NCBI RefSeq assembly: GCF_905397395.1
Contig: NZ_CAJPVH010000003.1
Coordinates: forward strand, 1 to 64,000
From: Cupriavidus campinensis
Lineage (GTDB): Bacteria; Pseudomonadota; Gammaproteobacteria; Burkholderiales; Burkholderiaceae
DNA: 64,000 nucleotides
Reading direction: 5' to 3'
The notes beneath the pieces are model-generated. The model had not been told where the DNA came from. It did no database searches and saw only the letters and a list, made by a program, of their open reading frames with translations. Below are positions 62,982 to 64,000 of this stretch, piece after piece. A program made the position numbers and the translations under genes. How positions within the stretch are numbered: position 1 is the first letter of the stretch; each line of letters starts with the position of its first letter.

Positions 62982-64000
62982 ATGACAGAGTCCAAGGGCG
63001 CTAACCAACCCAAGAGTGCGCCGCTGCCCATCGGCACGCTGCTCGCCAACTACCGTATTGTAAAGAAGTTGGCCAGCGGGGGGTTCAGTTTCGTCTACCT
63101 CGCCACCGATGAAACCGGCGCCCCGGTGGCCATCAAGGAATACCTGCCGTCCTCGCTGGCCCGCCGCAACCCGGGCGAGCTGATTCCGGTCGTCCCGGAC
63201 GAGAACGCGGCCTCGTTTCGCCTGGGCCTGAAATATTTCTTCGAGGAAGGCCGCTCGCTGGCACGCATTTCCCATCCGAGCGTGGTGCGCGTGGTGAATT
63301 TCTTCCGCGAGAACTCCACGGTCTACATGGTCATGAACTACGAGCTGGGCAAGACGCTGCAGGAGCATATCCTGCAGGCCCGGCAGCAGGGCAAGCCCAA
63401 GGTCCTGCGCGAGCGGTTCATCCGCAAGGTATTCCACGACCTGATGAGCGGGCTGCGCGAAGTCCATATCCACAAGCTGCTGCACCTGGACATCAAGCCC
63501 GGCAATATCTACCTGCGCGAGGACGAATCGCCGATCCTGCTCGACTTCGGCGCCGCGCGGCAGATCCTGACCATGGAAGCCGCCCGCTTCCAGCCGATGT
63601 ACACCCCCGGTTTCGCCGCGCCCGAACTCTACGGCAAGCACAGCGACCTCGGCCCCTGGACCGACATCTACAGCCTGGGCGCCACGCTTTACGCGTGCAT
63701 GGCCGGCATGCCGCCGCAGGAAGCCAACCAGCGCGAGAAGGAAGACCGCATGGGCGAATCGATCGCCCGCCTGCGCGCCACCTATACCAACGGGCTGGTG
63801 GACCTCGTGGAATGGTGCCTCCGGCTCACGCCGTCCGAGCGCCCGCAAAGCGTGTTCCGCCTCCAGAAGGAGTTGCGCGACCAGAGCAACGCGCTGGGCG
63901 AACAATCCGCCGCCGCGGCAGCGGCCAACCCCGCCGGGCCCGTTACCGAACGCATGAACGCAACGAGCCGCTTCATGACCTTGCTGCGCCGCCGCGACGA
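62982..64000 (+). CDS. Serine/threonine protein kinase (partial)
   Basis: The first 339 residues of a Hanks-type kinase cut by the right edge. The glycine loop is KLASGGFSFVYLA at 29-41, the ATP lysine Lys52 in VAIKEYLP, the catalytic loop HLDIKPGN from His168 with Asp170, and the metal DFG at 188-190. APE-like FAAPELYG follows. The loop is HLD, not HRD, so it is a non-RD kinase. No membrane helix is seen in the part present. Start ATG 62982 follows a short GAGG. Substrate and partner phosphatase, if any, lie beyond the window. Confidence 0.9.
   Translation, partial: MTESKGANQPKSAPLPIGTLLANYRIVKKLASGGFSFVYLATDETGAPVAIKEYLPSSLARRNPGELIPVVPDENAASFRLGLKYFFEEGRSLARISHPSVVRVVNFFRENSTVYMVMNYELGKTLQEHILQARQQGKPKVLRERFIRKVFHDLMSGLREVHIHKLLHLDIKPGNIYLREDESPILLDFGAARQILTMEAARFQPMYTPGFAAPELYGKHSDLGPWTDIYSLGATLYACMAGMPPQEANQREKEDRMGESIARLRATYTNGLVDLVEWCLRLTPSERPQSVFRLQKELRDQSNALGEQSAAAAAANPAGPVTERMNATSRFMTLLRRRD

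Overview
The window is a GC-rich stretch of a beta-proteobacterial chromosome. It most resembles the Cupriavidus/Ralstonia branch of the Burkholderiaceae, judging from the gmk-rpoZ-spoT block facing greB, a MocR/DUF2917 divergent pair, Burkholderia-type porins, and a urate route that uses the membrane PuuD enzyme. No integrase, transposase, phage gene, CRISPR array or replication origin was seen. The genus is an inference from gene content; no database search was run.

Left part (1-24 kb). An FtsX/YbbP-like permease runs off the left edge and is followed by a DUF4126 membrane protein. A one-component oxyanion sensor and a TupA-like binding protein are divergent. Then comes a purine-degradation region. 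A LysR regulator faces xdhA-xdhB-xdhC, an adenine/adenosine deaminase gene and guaD. After an interlude (a fatty-acid desaturase, then a yybP-ykoY-type manganese riboswitch with a GDT1/TMEM165-family exporter), puuD and uraH sit on the minus strand, divergent from a GntR regulator, an NCS2 urate/xanthine permease, puuE, uraD and a porin. Together these would take adenine, guanine, xanthine and urate to allantoate. Allantoicase and later steps are not in the window. A VIT-like membrane protein with a coupled outer-membrane beta-barrel and a small protein follow.

Middle (24.6-39.3 kb). maeB, a DUF4136 lipoprotein, pepN and fbp are housekeeping genes. Next is a uronate-oxidation cluster on the minus strand: udh, an SMP-30 lactonase, a complete TRAP transporter (dctP, dctQ, dctM) and a translationally coupled aldose epimerase. 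It is divergent from a second porin across a 0.7-kb regulatory region with three related operator-like sequences. The aldarate dehydratase expected next in the pathway is absent.

Right part (39.3-64 kb). tRNA-Thr(CGT) is followed by a higBA toxin-antitoxin pair, a degenerate receiver-only protein with a FapA/DUF342 protein, a methyltransferase, DUF1415, an acyltransferase, two convergent flavoproteins, DUF2917/MocR, a diguanylate cyclase with duplicated PAS domains, an LpxO-like hydroxylase, DUF2252 and several small unknown proteins around tRNA-fMet and tRNA-Arg(ACG). The end holds greB facing spoT, rpoZ, gmk and yicC, and a serine/threonine kinase cut by the right edge.

No clearly new multi-gene system is proven here. 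The best candidates for a second look are the VIT/beta-barrel pair, the pseudo-receiver/FapA pair with its repeated heptamer, the orphan TupA, and the overlapping terminator, promoter and riboswitch at 14.2 kb.
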